Positions 8,769 through 17,355 of a stretch of DNA of 64,000 nt are shown piece after piece. The stretch's first letter is position 1. The number at the start of each line of letters is the position of its first letter. This DNA is from Zestomonas carbonaria. Lineage in GTDB: Bacteria > Pseudomonadota > Gammaproteobacteria > Pseudomonadales > Pseudomonadaceae. The stretch is taken from NCBI RefSeq assembly GCF_904061905.1, contig NZ_CAJFCI010000016.1, forward strand, positions 1 to 64,000. Direction: 5' to 3'. The translations under genes were made by a program, and so were the position numbers. The notes beneath the pieces were generated by a model. The model was given only the letters and a program-made list of their open reading frames with translations, had not been told where the DNA came from and made no database searches.

Positions 8769-10091
8769 CTAGAGGCCCAATTCACTGCGTGGCCTGGTCA
8801 GGGTATCGATCAGCGCGTACATGATTTTCTTCGCGCAGGGGATCAGGTCCGGGATGTAGGTCGCCCCCATGCCGCCCAGGCCCTCGGCGACCGGCAGCGG
8901 CGCCCCCTGCGCCGGCCACGGCCAGCCGATCCGCGCGGTGGGGATGCCGAGACGGCGCAACGCGGCACCATCGGTCTGCCCGCCGAGCGGATCGGCCTCG
9001 CCATGCGGGCGATGCTCGATGTGCTCCCAGCCACGCCGGCACGACTGGATGATCCAGTTCTGCGGATCGGTACTGCCGCCGGCGACCGAGCCGTACATTT
9101 CCCAGTCGAGGACCAGTTCGGGGCGCCGCGCCTGCAAGTCGCGGACGAAGGCGGCGAACTGCGCCTTGACCCCGGCCGGGCTGGTGCGCGGGTTGATGCG
9201 CACGTCGAAGAAGATCTCGGTGACCGCCGAGGGGAAGGCCGGGCGCTCCGGGTTGCCGCCGCGCACCCCGGCGATCCAGCCGTGCGGCTTGATCTGTCCG
9301 GAAGCGTTGCGCTCGGCATAGTCGATGATCCACTGCTCGAGCTCCTGGATCACCGTCGCCGCCGGCACCACCGAGCTGCGGAAGCCCGGCGTGCCGCGCG
9401 GTACGCCGGCATAGCCGAGGGTGCCGTGCACGCGCAGCTTGAACCAGCCCATGCCCGGCTCTTCGTGGTAGACCCAGTTCCACGGCTTCATGACGATGGC
9501 GAAGTCCGGCGAACCACCACGGTTGAGCAGGTGCGTCACGCCGTTGGACATGCCGGCGTGCTGGCGCGCCGAGACGTCCACCGGCATGCCGCCGTCGGCC
9601 ATGCCCACCAGCAGGTCGCCGACCAGCGGCACCTCGGCCTCGATCAGCGCGGTGGCCACCTCGGTCAGGGTGGCGACCATGCCTTTCGGATTGGAAGCGC
9701 CGAGACCGAATACCCAATCGTCGACCCTCTGCGCCGAGGGCTGCATATCCGCCTCTAGGGCCTCGCCGGTGAGGATCTTCTCGGCCTCGTCGAGTTCCAG
9801 GTGGGTATCGAGCGGCGCATAGAGCAGCACGCTGGCGCCACCGCCGCTGCCGCGCACTTCGGCCAGCACGTTACCGCTGGTGAAGCTCATCGGCTGGTAG
9901 CGGGCACGCATGCCGATGCTCTCCAGGTGCTTGGCCATGTGCTCGCTGGCGGCACGCGCGGCGCCGGTCGGGCTGTGGATGTCGGTGATGGCGAACAACA
10001 GGTTCTGCAGGCGTCGTGGATCGATCCTGGCGCAGGCCTGTTCGTACCACTTCATCTGCTCGGCGGAAAAAGCGACGGGGGTGGTTTGCAT
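8769..10091 (-). CDS. M20-peptidase-like protein with altered metal site
   Basis: The 440-residue protein has the M20/ArgE-DapE fold pattern: N-terminal catalytic-like domain, inserted dimerisation domain (about residues 215-340), and C-terminal closing segment with GGQTDGAALRRLGIPTARIG. The usual zinc ligands are mostly replaced. The H-x-D motif reads P93-L94-D95 (LLYAPLDTH), the bridging Asp is Asn134 (GASNPKG), the Glu pair is Asp166-Gly167 (MADGGMP), and no late histidine is seen in the GGMGATYIP segment. It may therefore be a non-metallo or non-catalytic relative. It lies 26 bp before the amidase, so a joint role on an amide-containing aromatic is plausible. Confidence 0.7.
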   Translation of the reverse strand: MQTTPVAFSAEQMKWYEQACARIDPRRLQNLLFAITDIHSPTGAARAASEHMAKHLESIGMRARYQPMSFTSGNVLAEVRGSGGGASVLLYAPLDTHLELDEAEKILTGEALEADMQPSAQRVDDWVFGLGASNPKGMVATLTEVATALIEAEVPLVGDLLVGMADGGMPVDVSARQHAGMSNGVTHLLNRGGSPDFAIVMKPWNWVYHEEPGMGWFKLRVHGTLGYAGVPRGTPGFRSSVVPAATVIQELEQWIIDYAERNASGQIKPHGWIAGVRGGNPERPAFPSAVTEIFFDVRINPRTSPAGVKAQFAAFVRDLQARRPELVLDWEMYGSVAGGSTDPQNWIIQSCRRGWEHIEHRPHGEADPLGGQTDGAALRRLGIPTARIGWPWPAQGAPLPVAEGLGGMGATYIPDLIPCAKKIMYALIDTLTRPRSELGL

Positions 10092-10100
10092 GGCGGTTCC

Positions 10101-11126
10101 TCAATGACTGGCCACAAACTGTTCGGCGAAGATGTTCGCGGGATCGGCGCCCAGTTCGATCAGCCGCGCGGTGGCGGCGTCGATCATCGGTTGCGGGCCG
10201 CACAGGTAGGCGACGGTATCGGCACTGACGTCGCCCTCGCGCAGGGCGCTGACCGGGCTGCCGTGGTGCAGGCCGTCGCGCGGTTCGCGGTCCACGCAGA
10301 TGCGCGCCTCGAGGGTCGGCAGCCATTGCTGGCGCAGTTCGATGTCGTCGAGGCAGAACAGCGCATCGGGCACCGCGCAGCCGAAGCTGAGCAGCATCGG
10401 CGGCTTGCGTCCGCCGCCCTGGCGCAGGGCGTCGATCATCGACAGGATCGGCGCCAGGCCGGTGCCGCCAGCGACGAAGATGTGTGGCGAACGTCGCTTC
10501 TCCTCGCGCAGGAAGAACGCCCCGTAGGGCCCGCTTAGGGTCAGCACGTCATCGTTGCTGGCCTTCTCCTCCAGGTAGCTGGACATCGCACCGCCCGGCA
10601 ACAGGCGGATCAGGAACTCCAGCTTGGGCAGCTCGGCCGTGGTGCTCGACGGCGAGTAGCTGCGCACCACGCCGTAGCCGGGCACCTCGATCTGCATGAA
10701 TTGCCCGGGGCGGAACTCCAGCCAGTCGCCCTCGGCCAGTTCCAGGGTCAGGCGTATCACGTTGCTGGCGATGCGCTCGACCGAGTCGACGAAGGCATGT
10801 ACCTCGTGGGCCACGCTGGAGCCGACCTCGCTGCCATAGCCGAGCTCGAAGGTGCAGTCCGACTGCGCCTGGCACAGGCACAGCAGGCGCTGGCCGGCGG
10901 CGTACTCGCTGGCCAGCAGGGTCGAGCTGGCACCCTGGCGGGTATTCGCCTCGCCGTCGGCGAGCTGGGCGATGCAGCTCGAACAACTGCCGGAGCGACA
11001 CTGGAAGAGCACCGGCATTTCGGCGGCCAGCGCGGCATCGAGGATGGTCGTGTCGGCGGGGACGCTGAAGCTGCGGCTGACGCCGTCGGCGAAATTCAGG
11101 GTGACTTGGTACTGCGTGTCTTTCAT
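10101..11126 (-). CDS. ferredoxin-NAD(P)H reductase of a ring-hydroxylating dioxygenase
   Basis: The 341-residue electron-transfer protein has an N-terminal plant-type [2Fe-2S] domain with Cys43, Cys48, Cys51 and Cys83 (CRSGSCSSC then LLC), an FAD domain (RSYSPSS) and an NAD domain (FVAGGTGLAPILSMI and LCGPQPM). This order matches BenC/AntC-type reductases that pass electrons from NADH to an oxygenase. The ATG at 11126 starts directly at the ferredoxin domain. It is the first gene of the minus-strand operon and precedes the M20-like gene by 9 bp. The oxygenase subunits it should serve are not in the window. Confidence 0.9.
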   Translation of the reverse strand: MKDTQYQVTLNFADGVSRSFSVPADTTILDAALAAEMPVLFQCRSGSCSSCIAQLADGEANTRQGASSTLLASEYAAGQRLLCLCQAQSDCTFELGYGSEVGSSVAHEVHAFVDSVERIASNVIRLTLELAEGDWLEFRPGQFMQIEVPGYGVVRSYSPSSTTAELPKLEFLIRLLPGGAMSSYLEEKASNDDVLTLSGPYGAFFLREEKRRSPHIFVAGGTGLAPILSMIDALRQGGGRKPPMLLSFGCAVPDALFCLDDIELRQQWLPTLEARICVDREPRDGLHHGSPVSALREGDVSADTVAYLCGPQPMIDAATARLIELGADPANIFAEQFVASH

Positions 11127-11540
11127 GGCTGGTCGGCTCCCAGGCAAACATCGGGGTCCGGCGGCAAGGGCCGGAAGCAAGGCATGGCTCGATCTTAAAA
11201 AGCCGCCCGGTGGCCGGCGCTCCCATGGGCTACGGGCTTATCCCGGCAGCGCAAAAACCTCCACGGCAAAGGTGACGGGCAAAAAAGTTCTGGTGTCAAG
11301 TCTTTCGTGAAAATCACGCAAGGCTTGAAACCGCATATGGGACAGTAGGTTAGCTCTTTTGGGGGCCGCGTTGCAGGGCAGCGGCTTGGCGGGCTAGGAG
11401 CCACATAAGAGCGTCGCAGTAGAAAGCCGAGGCGCACTAGGTCGGGGATGGCCGGCAGCAAGCGCGCTGCCTCATCAACGACCGAAGGAACGTTGCGCCT
11501 GAATATGGTAGCGCAATTGATGCCTCCGCTTCACCCTCGT
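11127..11540. other. intergenic region, probable promoter of the catabolic operon
   Basis: I find no supportable gene between the reductase and the LysR gene. The region holds a nested inverted repeat, CGTGA-AAA-TCACG at 11306-11318 flanked by CAAG and CTTG, which could be an operator. It lies about 180 bp upstream of the reductase start. An 88-codon minus-strand frame here (11195-11461) has proline-rich, shadow-like composition and was left out. The boundary between the catabolic operon and the LysR/MFS cassette must lie in this stretch. Confidence 0.5.
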
Positions 11541-12443
11541 TCATTCTTCAAAGGCGCGTTTGCCCAATCGCTGCACCACATGATCGACGAAAGAGGTGAT
11601 GCGCGATGACAGCGCTGTGTTGCGATAGTAAACAGCATTGATGGACTGCCGCACATCGAGAGTCTGCCTGGAAAAAAGCTGGACAAGCCGCCCCGCCTGG
11701 CGATCCTCGCGGGTCATGAAGTCCGACAGGCACACGATGCCCGCGCCCGACAGCGCGAGGTGCCGCAGCGTCTCGCCGCTCGACGAGGCGATGGTGGGTT
11801 TGATGTGCACCGGGTTCTCGCTGCTGTCGCGCAGCGGCCATTCGTTCAGGGATTCGGGCTGTGTGAAGCCCAACAGTACGTGCTGCGAGAGTTCCGCCAC
11901 CTTCAAAGGCGTGCCGTGGCGTTGCAGATAGTCGGGGCTGGCCAGCACCCGGATTCGACTGCTTCCGATGGGGCGGGCGTGCAGCGTCGAGTCCTTCAGC
12001 ACGCCGATGCGGAATGCCACGTCGGTACGCTTCTCGATCAGATCAGTGATGCCTTCGTTGCTGGTGAGCTGCAACTCCACTTGCGGATAGCGCTCACGAA
12101 AGCCATCCACTAACGGCGCGACAACGTGCAGCATGAAGGGCGTAGCGGCGTCCACGCGCAGGCGGCCCGCAGGCTGCTCCAGGCGGGCCGCCATCTGTTC
12201 CTCGACGGCATCCACTGACGCGACGATCGCACGGGCCTGCGTCAAGAAGGCCGAGCCTTCCTCCGTCAGTTCCAGCCGCCGCGTGGTTCGTCGAAGCAGC
12301 GTCGTGCGCAGCTTGCGCTCCAGCCGGCCCAGCGCGCGGCTGATGCCAGAGACGGTCTGCTCAAGCTGCTCCGCCGCCGCCGTGATCGAGCCGGTATCGA
12401 CCACCGCAATGAACACCTGCATTTCGTCGAGGGTGATCTTCAT
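11541..12443 (-). CDS. LysR-family transcriptional regulator
   Basis: The 300-residue protein has an N-terminal winged helix (MQVFIAVVDTGSITAAAEQLEQTVSGISRALGRLE, residues 6-40) and a periplasmic-binding-like effector domain (RLRVDAATPFMLHVVAPLVDGF onward). The ATG at 12443 is used because it sits directly before the helix-turn-helix; the longer frame adds an unrelated N-terminus. It is divergently transcribed from the MFS gene 101 bp away, the normal arrangement for a LysR protein controlling its neighbour and itself. A TTGAT-N5-ATCAA box lies just upstream of its start. Confidence 0.9.
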   Translation of the reverse strand: MKITLDEMQVFIAVVDTGSITAAAEQLEQTVSGISRALGRLERKLRTTLLRRTTRRLELTEEGSAFLTQARAIVASVDAVEEQMAARLEQPAGRLRVDAATPFMLHVVAPLVDGFRERYPQVELQLTSNEGITDLIEKRTDVAFRIGVLKDSTLHARPIGSSRIRVLASPDYLQRHGTPLKVAELSQHVLLGFTQPESLNEWPLRDSSENPVHIKPTIASSSGETLRHLALSGAGIVCLSDFMTREDRQAGRLVQLFSRQTLDVRQSINAVYYRNTALSSRITSFVDHVVQRLGKRAFEE

Positions 12444-12445
12444 TC

Positions 12446-12460
12446 TTGATCCTGAATCAA
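12446..12460. promoter_or_regulatory. LysR-type box in the lysR/MFS divergent region
   Basis: TTGAT (12446-12450) and ATCAA (12456-12460) form an inverted repeat fitting the T-N11-A pattern of LysR binding sites. It lies between the divergent genes, directly against the lysR start, where autorepression and control of the MFS gene would be expected. Confidence 0.45.
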
Positions 12461-12544
12461 TAGTCTTCTGCTTATAGATGGCTTTTTCGGCAACTGCAAA
12501 CGCTGGACACTGCTCGCATCCCGCAACCTCCTTCGGATGCAGCC

Positions 12545-13729
12545 ATGCCACTCGCCCTGTTCGCCCTGACCCTGGCCGCCTTCGCCATCGGCACCACCGA
12601 GTTCGTCATCGTCGGCCTGATCCCGACCATCGCGACCGACCTCGGCGTCAGCGTGCCCTCGGCCGGCCTACTGGTCAGCCTGTACGCCCTGAGCGTGGCC
12701 GTCGGCGCACCGCTGCTGACCGCGGCCACGGGCCGGGTGCCGCGCAAGGCGCTGCTGGTCGGGCTGATGGCGTTGTTCACCCTCGGCAATCTGGTTGCCT
12801 GGCAGGCGCCGGGCTACGGCACGCTGGTCGCCGCGCGCGTGCTGACCGGCCTGGCGCACGGCGTGTTCTTCTCCGTCGGCTCGATCATCGCCACCGGCCT
12901 GGTGCCGCGCGAGAAGGCCGCCAGTGCCATCGCCACGATGTTCAGCGGCATGACCGTGGCCTTCGTCACCGGCATCCCGCTGGGCACCTTCATCGGCCAG
13001 CATTTCGGCTGGCACGCCACCTTCCTGGCGGTGTCGCTGTTCGGCCTGGTGGCGCTGCTCGGTGCGCTGGCCTTCGTGCCGCGGAACATCCCCCACACGC
13101 CGCCGGCGCCGTTGCGCCGGCAGGCCCGGGTGCTAATGCAGCCGCGCCTGCTGCTGGTCTATGCAATGACGGCAGTAGGCTACGGCGGGTCGCTGATCGC
13201 CTTCACCTTCCTCGCGCCGATCCTGCAAGACATCGCCGGCTTTGCACCGGGAATGGTTGGCGCGGTGCTGCTGGCCTACGGCGTGTCGGTGGCGGCCGGC
13301 AACGTCTGGGGCGGCCGATTGGCCGACCGCAAGGGGCCGGTGAGCGCGCTCAAGACCATCTTCCTGCTACTGGCGGCGGTGCTGCTGGTATTGACCTTCA
13401 CCGCGCCGAGCAAGCCGCTGGTGGTACTGACTGTGCTCGCCTGGGGCGCGGTGGCCTTCGGCAACGTACCGGGCCTGCAAGTGTACGTAGTGCAGCAGGC
13501 CGAACGAGTTGCGCCCGAAGCAGTTGATGTCGCCTCCGGTTTCAACATCGCCGCCTTTAACCTCGGCGTGGCTGGCGGCGCCTGGGCCGGGGCGCTGGTC
13601 GTGGATCACCTCGGCCTCACGCATACCCCCTGGATCGCTGCGCTGGTAACGCTTGGCGCCTTGGGTTTGACCGTACTGAGCGGGCGTATTGATCGCCGAG
13701 CCGCGATGGGACAGCCGGCGGCCGCATGA
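12545..13729 (+). CDS. MFS drug/sugar efflux transporter (DHA1, AraJ/YdhP-like)
   Basis: The 394-residue product has twelve predicted membrane helices and features of drug:H+ antiporter-1 efflux proteins. The first helix AAFAIGTTEFVIVGLIPTIA is typical of the AraJ/YdhP branch, the helix 2-3 loop carries TGRVPRKALL, and helix 5 carries a GIPLGTFIG antiporter-like motif. It would export a small molecule across the inner membrane. It is divergent from the LysR gene and followed 47 bp later by the aldo-keto reductase, so the cassette combines export and reduction of reactive compounds. Confidence 0.9.
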   Translation: MPLALFALTLAAFAIGTTEFVIVGLIPTIATDLGVSVPSAGLLVSLYALSVAVGAPLLTAATGRVPRKALLVGLMALFTLGNLVAWQAPGYGTLVAARVLTGLAHGVFFSVGSIIATGLVPREKAASAIATMFSGMTVAFVTGIPLGTFIGQHFGWHATFLAVSLFGLVALLGALAFVPRNIPHTPPAPLRRQARVLMQPRLLLVYAMTAVGYGGSLIAFTFLAPILQDIAGFAPGMVGAVLLAYGVSVAAGNVWGGRLADRKGPVSALKTIFLLLAAVLLVLTFTAPSKPLVVLTVLAWGAVAFGNVPGLQVYVVQQAERVAPEAVDVASGFNIAAFNLGVAGGAWAGALVVDHLGLTHTPWIAALVTLGALGLTVLSGRIDRRAAMGQPAAA

Positions 13730-13776
13730 ATCCTGAGTCGTTTTTTTCTCGCTCGTCAACTTAACAGGAGCATTCC

Positions 13777-14583
13777 ATGAGCAACATTCCTTCCTTCGGC
13801 GTTGGCACCTTCCGACTGACCGGCCAAACCGTTATCGACTCGGTGCGCAACGCGCTCGACCTTGGCTACCGTGCCGTGGATACGGCGCAGATTTATGGCA
13901 ACGAAGCCGAGGTCGGCCAAGCCTTGGCGGGGAGCGGTGTGCCGCGCACCGATCTGTTCGTCACAACCAAAATCTGGATCGACAACTATGCCAAGGACAA
14001 GTTGATTCCAAGCCTGCGTGACAGCCTCGCCAAGCTGCGCACCGACTATGTGGATCTGACCCTGATCCACTGGCCGGCCCCCGGCAACGGCGTCGAACCG
14101 TCCGAATACATGAGCGCGCTGGCAGAGGCCAAGGCGCTGGGCCTGACCCGGCAGATCGGCGTCTCCAATTTCAACATCGAGCTGACGCAGCAGGCCATCG
14201 CCGTAGTCGGCAAGGACGCGATTGCCACCAACCAGATCGAGCTGAGTCCCTACTTGCAGAACCGCAAGTTGGTCGCTTTCCTCAAGGAACAGGGCATCGC
14301 CGTCACGTCATACATGACGCTGGCCTACGGAAAGGTGCTGAAAGATCCGGTGATCGGCCAGATCGCGCGCAAACACAACGCTACGCCGGCGCAGGTGACG
14401 TTGGCCTGGGCGCTGCAACTGGGCTATGCGGTGATCCCGTCTTCGACCAAGCGCGAAAACCTGGCGAGCAACCTGCTGGCACAGCAACTGCGTCTGGACG
14501 ACGAGGATATGGCGCAGATCGCCGCGCTGGAGCGCAACGGCCGCGAAGTCAGCCCGGACGGCCTGGCCCCGAAGTGGGACTAA
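13777..14583 (+). CDS. dkgB: aldo/keto reductase, 2,5-diketo-D-gluconate reductase B-like
   Basis: The 268-residue enzyme is an NADPH-dependent aldo-keto reductase. The catalytic tetrad is visible: Asp35 (AVDTAQIYG), Tyr40, Lys65 (VTTKIW) and His98 (LIHWP). The C-terminal [14 protein letters not shown] loop binds the cofactor phosphate. Length and the [10 protein letters not shown] start match DkgB/YafB, which reduces diketogluconate and methylglyoxal-like aldehydes. The start is preceded by AGGAG. It follows the MFS gene and precedes an old yellow enzyme, a trio suggesting detoxification of electrophiles. Confidence 0.9.
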   Translation: MSNIPSFGVGTFRLTGQTVIDSVRNALDLGYRAVDTAQIYGNEAEVGQALAGSGVPRTDLFVTTKIWIDNYAKDKLIPSLRDSLAKLRTDYVDLTLIHWPAPGNGVEPSEYMSALAEAKALGLTRQIGVSNFNIELTQQAIAVVGKDAIATNQIELSPYLQNRKLVAFLKEQGIAVTSYMTLAYGKVLKDPVIGQIARKHNATPAQVTLAWALQLGYAVIPSSTKRENLASNLLAQQLRLDDEDMAQIAALERNGREVSPDGLAPKWD

Positions 14584-14737
14584 CTGCAAGCCCTGCGTGC
14601 GGCTGGCTCCGATCACATCAGCCCGCACTTTCGCCGCAATCAGCGGCCGCTCGGCGATACCTCCCACGAGATCGCCGAGTACGTCCTGCCCCTATTTCAT
14701 TCGGCCGACGCGAGCGTGTCGGCCTTGGAGTCCTGTG

Positions 14738-15856
14738 ATGCCTAATGCCACCGACCCTCTCTTTCGGCCGCTCACACTTGGCGGCCTCGATCTGCCCAAC
14801 CGCATCGTGATGCCACCGATGACGCGCTCGCGTGCCAGCCAGCCTGGGGATGTGCCAAACAGGCTGATGGCCGAGTATTACGCACAACGCGCCAGCGCCG
14901 GCCTGATCGTCAGCGAAGGCACGTGGATCTCACCAATGGGCAAGGGCTACGCATGGACGCCTGGCATACATACGCCCGAACAGGTCGCCGGCTGGCGCTT
15001 GGTCACTGACGCGGTTCACGCCGTTGGCGGACGCATCTTCGCCCAACTCTGGCACGTCGGCCGCTTGAGCCACACCACCCTGCTCGGCGGCCAGTCGCCC
15101 GTGTCTTCGTCTGCATTGCAGGCCGAAGGCGTCAACGTATTCGTCCCCGACAGCGGGGGCAAGCCGGGGTTCGTGCAAGCATCCATGCCACGGGCGCTGG
15201 CCACGACCGAGGTGCGCGAGATTGTCGAACAGTTCCGGCAGGCGGCGCGCAATGCGGTCGATGCCGGCTTCGACGGTGTGGAACTGCACGCAGCCAATGG
15301 CTACCTGGTGAACCAGTTCATCGACTCCAATGCCAACGATCGCACCGATGAATACGGCGGTTCGCTGGAGAACCGGCTTCGATTCCTCGATGAAGTTGCA
15401 CGAGCGCTGGCCGATGGTCTGGGCGATGCTCGCCGCGTTGGCATCCGGTTGGCGCCGCTGACCACACTCAACGGCTGCGTGGATGCAGACCCCGAAATCA
15501 CGTACGCCGCTGCCGCGAAGCTGCTAGGTGAAATCGGTGTGGGCTACATTCACATCGCCGAAGCCGACTGGGACGATGCACCAGACATGCCGGTTGTGTT
15601 CAAGCGGCGGCTGCGCGAAGCGTTTCCCGGCACACTGATCTACGCGGGCAAATACACCGCCGAGCGCGCCCGGCAGGCTCTGATTGAAGGTTGGGCCGAC
15701 CTGATCGCCTTCGGTCGTCCCTTCGTCGCCAACCCCGACCTGCCCGAGCGCTTGCGCCTTGAAGCGCAGCTCAACACGCATGACCGCGACACACTATTTG
15801 GTGGTGGAGCACACGGCCTCACCGACTATCCGAGCCTAGATGCTTTGGCGGTTTAG
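14738..15856 (+). CDS. alkene reductase, old yellow enzyme family (NemA-like)
   Basis: The 372-residue flavoprotein is of the OYE family, which reduces activated C=C bonds and nitro compounds with NADPH using FMN. It has the N-terminal NRIVMPPMTRSRA segment, the substrate-binding pair His184 and Asn187 with Tyr189 (HAANGYL), the FMN-binding RTDEYGGSLENR stretch and the C-terminal DLIAFGRPFVANPDLPERL. The ATG at 14738 matches the family N-terminus; the longer upstream frame is non-coding in character. Its last 38 bp overlap the end of the DUF2274 gene on the other strand, so the cassette abuts the conjugation module without a spacer. Confidence 0.9.
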   Translation: MPNATDPLFRPLTLGGLDLPNRIVMPPMTRSRASQPGDVPNRLMAEYYAQRASAGLIVSEGTWISPMGKGYAWTPGIHTPEQVAGWRLVTDAVHAVGGRIFAQLWHVGRLSHTTLLGGQSPVSSSALQAEGVNVFVPDSGGKPGFVQASMPRALATTEVREIVEQFRQAARNAVDAGFDGVELHAANGYLVNQFIDSNANDRTDEYGGSLENRLRFLDEVARALADGLGDARRVGIRLAPLTTLNGCVDADPEITYAAAAKLLGEIGVGYIHIAEADWDDAPDMPVVFKRRLREAFPGTLIYAGKYTAERARQALIEGWADLIAFGRPFVANPDLPERLRLEAQLNTHDRDTLFGGGAHGLTDYPSLDALAV

Positions 15857-16064
15857 AACCTTTCCTAAACCCCCGATCTCCCGCCATGAAGGCTTCCAGC
15901 ATGTGTGGAATCAGCGTCACGGCATCGACCGTCTCGCCATACGCCTGCGCGTGCAGCGCAGCGTAGCGGTCGAGGTCGGCTTTCAGGCTAGCCGGGCATG
16001 AGAATGTGACCTTGGTGCTCTCGGTCTTGGGCAGCGGCCCAAGCCGCAGTTTGCGCGTCGTCAT
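15819..16064 (-). CDS. DUF2274-type small protein
   Basis: This 81-residue basic protein (MTTRKLRLGPLPKTESTKVTF start, then a ribbon-like CPASLKADLDRYAALHAQAYG segment) matches the DUF2274 proteins that follow trbI in integrative elements with trb-type transfer genes. The helix-rich centre recalls ribbon-helix-helix regulators, but the function is unknown. Its ATG overlaps the trbI stop (ATGA), so it is the last gene of the trb operon. Its 3' end overlaps the convergent alkene reductase gene. Confidence 0.7.
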   Translation of the reverse strand: MTTRKLRLGPLPKTESTKVTFSCPASLKADLDRYAALHAQAYGETVDAVTLIPHMLEAFMAGDRGFRKGSKPPKHLGSDSR

Positions 16065-17353
16065 CGTGAAGTCCCCCGATTGAAGAACAGCGGCTGGTAT
16101 GGCCGCAGCACCAGATCCCGGTTGACGATGATGCGCACCGGCAGGCCCGGTCGCTCCGTCAGCGTGGGCTGGATGTTGAGGTTGCGCCGGGTCATCTCCT
16201 GGCCGACCTGATTGATGCTGTCCTGCGCGCTGTCGCGCCCGGCGATGATGATGCGATCGCCGTCCTGGCGGTTCTCCGGCGCGGCCAGCTCGGCACCGAC
16301 GCCCAGCAGCGTGGTCAGCACCGCACCGGCGAAGATGCGATCCCAATGCCAATCGACGCCATCCTCCAGGCCGGCGTAGCCGGCCGGGTCAGTGCCGGCC
16401 AGGTTATCGAGCGCGAGCGAAGACGTGTCGGGCAGGATGATCCGGTTCCAGACGACTTGAACGCGGCTCTGCCCGTAGCTGACCTGGCTGTTGTAGCGGC
16501 CCAGGATGCGCGAACCCTGCGGGATCAGCAGGAAGCGTCCGGTGGCCGTGTCATAGACCGGCTCCGTCACCGTGGCGATCACGTCGCCCGGTAGATCGGA
16601 CTTGATACCCGTCACCAGCGCCCCGGCGATCACCGTGCCGGCCATCACTTGATACGGCGATGCCGGCATTTGCAGGTTGCCGGAATTACGGGTTGCCGTG
16701 GTTCCGCCTTGCTGGAACGCCTCCTTCTGGTCTTGCCTGTTCTGCACGGCCGTCGGGTCGGCAGGCTGGGCCGCCGTCGAAGCCGGCCCGGCCGCCATCG
16801 GGTCGAAGGCCGCATTGGCGGCGAAGCCCGGCGCGGCAGCCACCTGCGACTGCGCCACCGGCGCGGCTTGCTGGGTGCCGGTGCGGAAGAATACCGACGA
16901 TGTGGCCGCTTCCTCGGCCTCCTTCAAGTGGGCCAGGCGTTCGGCCTCGACCGGGTCGTGACCGGATGTGGCGTAGGCGGCCACGGCCGGCTGCTGCGAA
17001 TTCACGATGGCCGGTCCAAGGTCGCCCGGCAGCGGCGGCCCCAGCTCGGGCACGTCGGGAGGCAAGGACGGCGGCAGCTTGGAATAGTCGGCTGGAAGCT
17101 GATCGAGTCCTTCGGAGCGTGAAACGCGATCCACGTTGTAAAGCTCGGTCTGCTCGTTGGCCGCGCGCCGCTGCGGTTGCAACGACCACATCAGCGCGCC
17201 GAGCACGGCGACCGACAGGCCGCCGGCGAGGATGGCCAGCGTGCGCCGGTTCAGCCGTGTGACCGGACGCGGCTGGGCGCGCAGCGCCACCGCTTCGGGT
17301 TCGACCTTGCCCGCTTGCGGCGCGGCAACGTCGGGAGTGTCATCCTGGCTCAT
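16061..17353 (-). CDS. trbI: TrbI, VirB10-like mating-channel scaffold
   Basis: The 430-residue protein is the VirB10 homologue of the P-type type IV secretion system and spans both membranes. It has a cytoplasmic N-terminus, one membrane helix (LAILAGGLSVAVLGALMW, about residues 42-60), a proline-rich periplasmic region, and the conserved C-terminal domain. That domain contains MAGTVIAGALVTGIKSDLPG, RFLLIPQGSRILGRYNS and the antenna segment DWHWDRIFAGAVLTTLLG. The ATG at 17353 lies at the domain-consistent N-terminus. It follows trbG with a 2-bp gap. Confidence 0.93.
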   Translation of the reverse strand: MSQDDTPDVAAPQAGKVEPEAVALRAQPRPVTRLNRRTLAILAGGLSVAVLGALMWSLQPQRRAANEQTELYNVDRVSRSEGLDQLPADYSKLPPSLPPDVPELGPPLPGDLGPAIVNSQQPAVAAYATSGHDPVEAERLAHLKEAEEAATSSVFFRTGTQQAAPVAQSQVAAAPGFAANAAFDPMAAGPASTAAQPADPTAVQNRQDQKEAFQQGGTTATRNSGNLQMPASPYQVMAGTVIAGALVTGIKSDLPGDVIATVTEPVYDTATGRFLLIPQGSRILGRYNSQVSYGQSRVQVVWNRIILPDTSSLALDNLAGTDPAGYAGLEDGVDWHWDRIFAGAVLTTLLGVGAELAAPENRQDGDRIIIAGRDSAQDSINQVGQEMTRRNLNIQPTLTERPGLPVRIIVNRDLVLRPYQPLFFNRGTSR

Positions 17354-17355
17354 GG

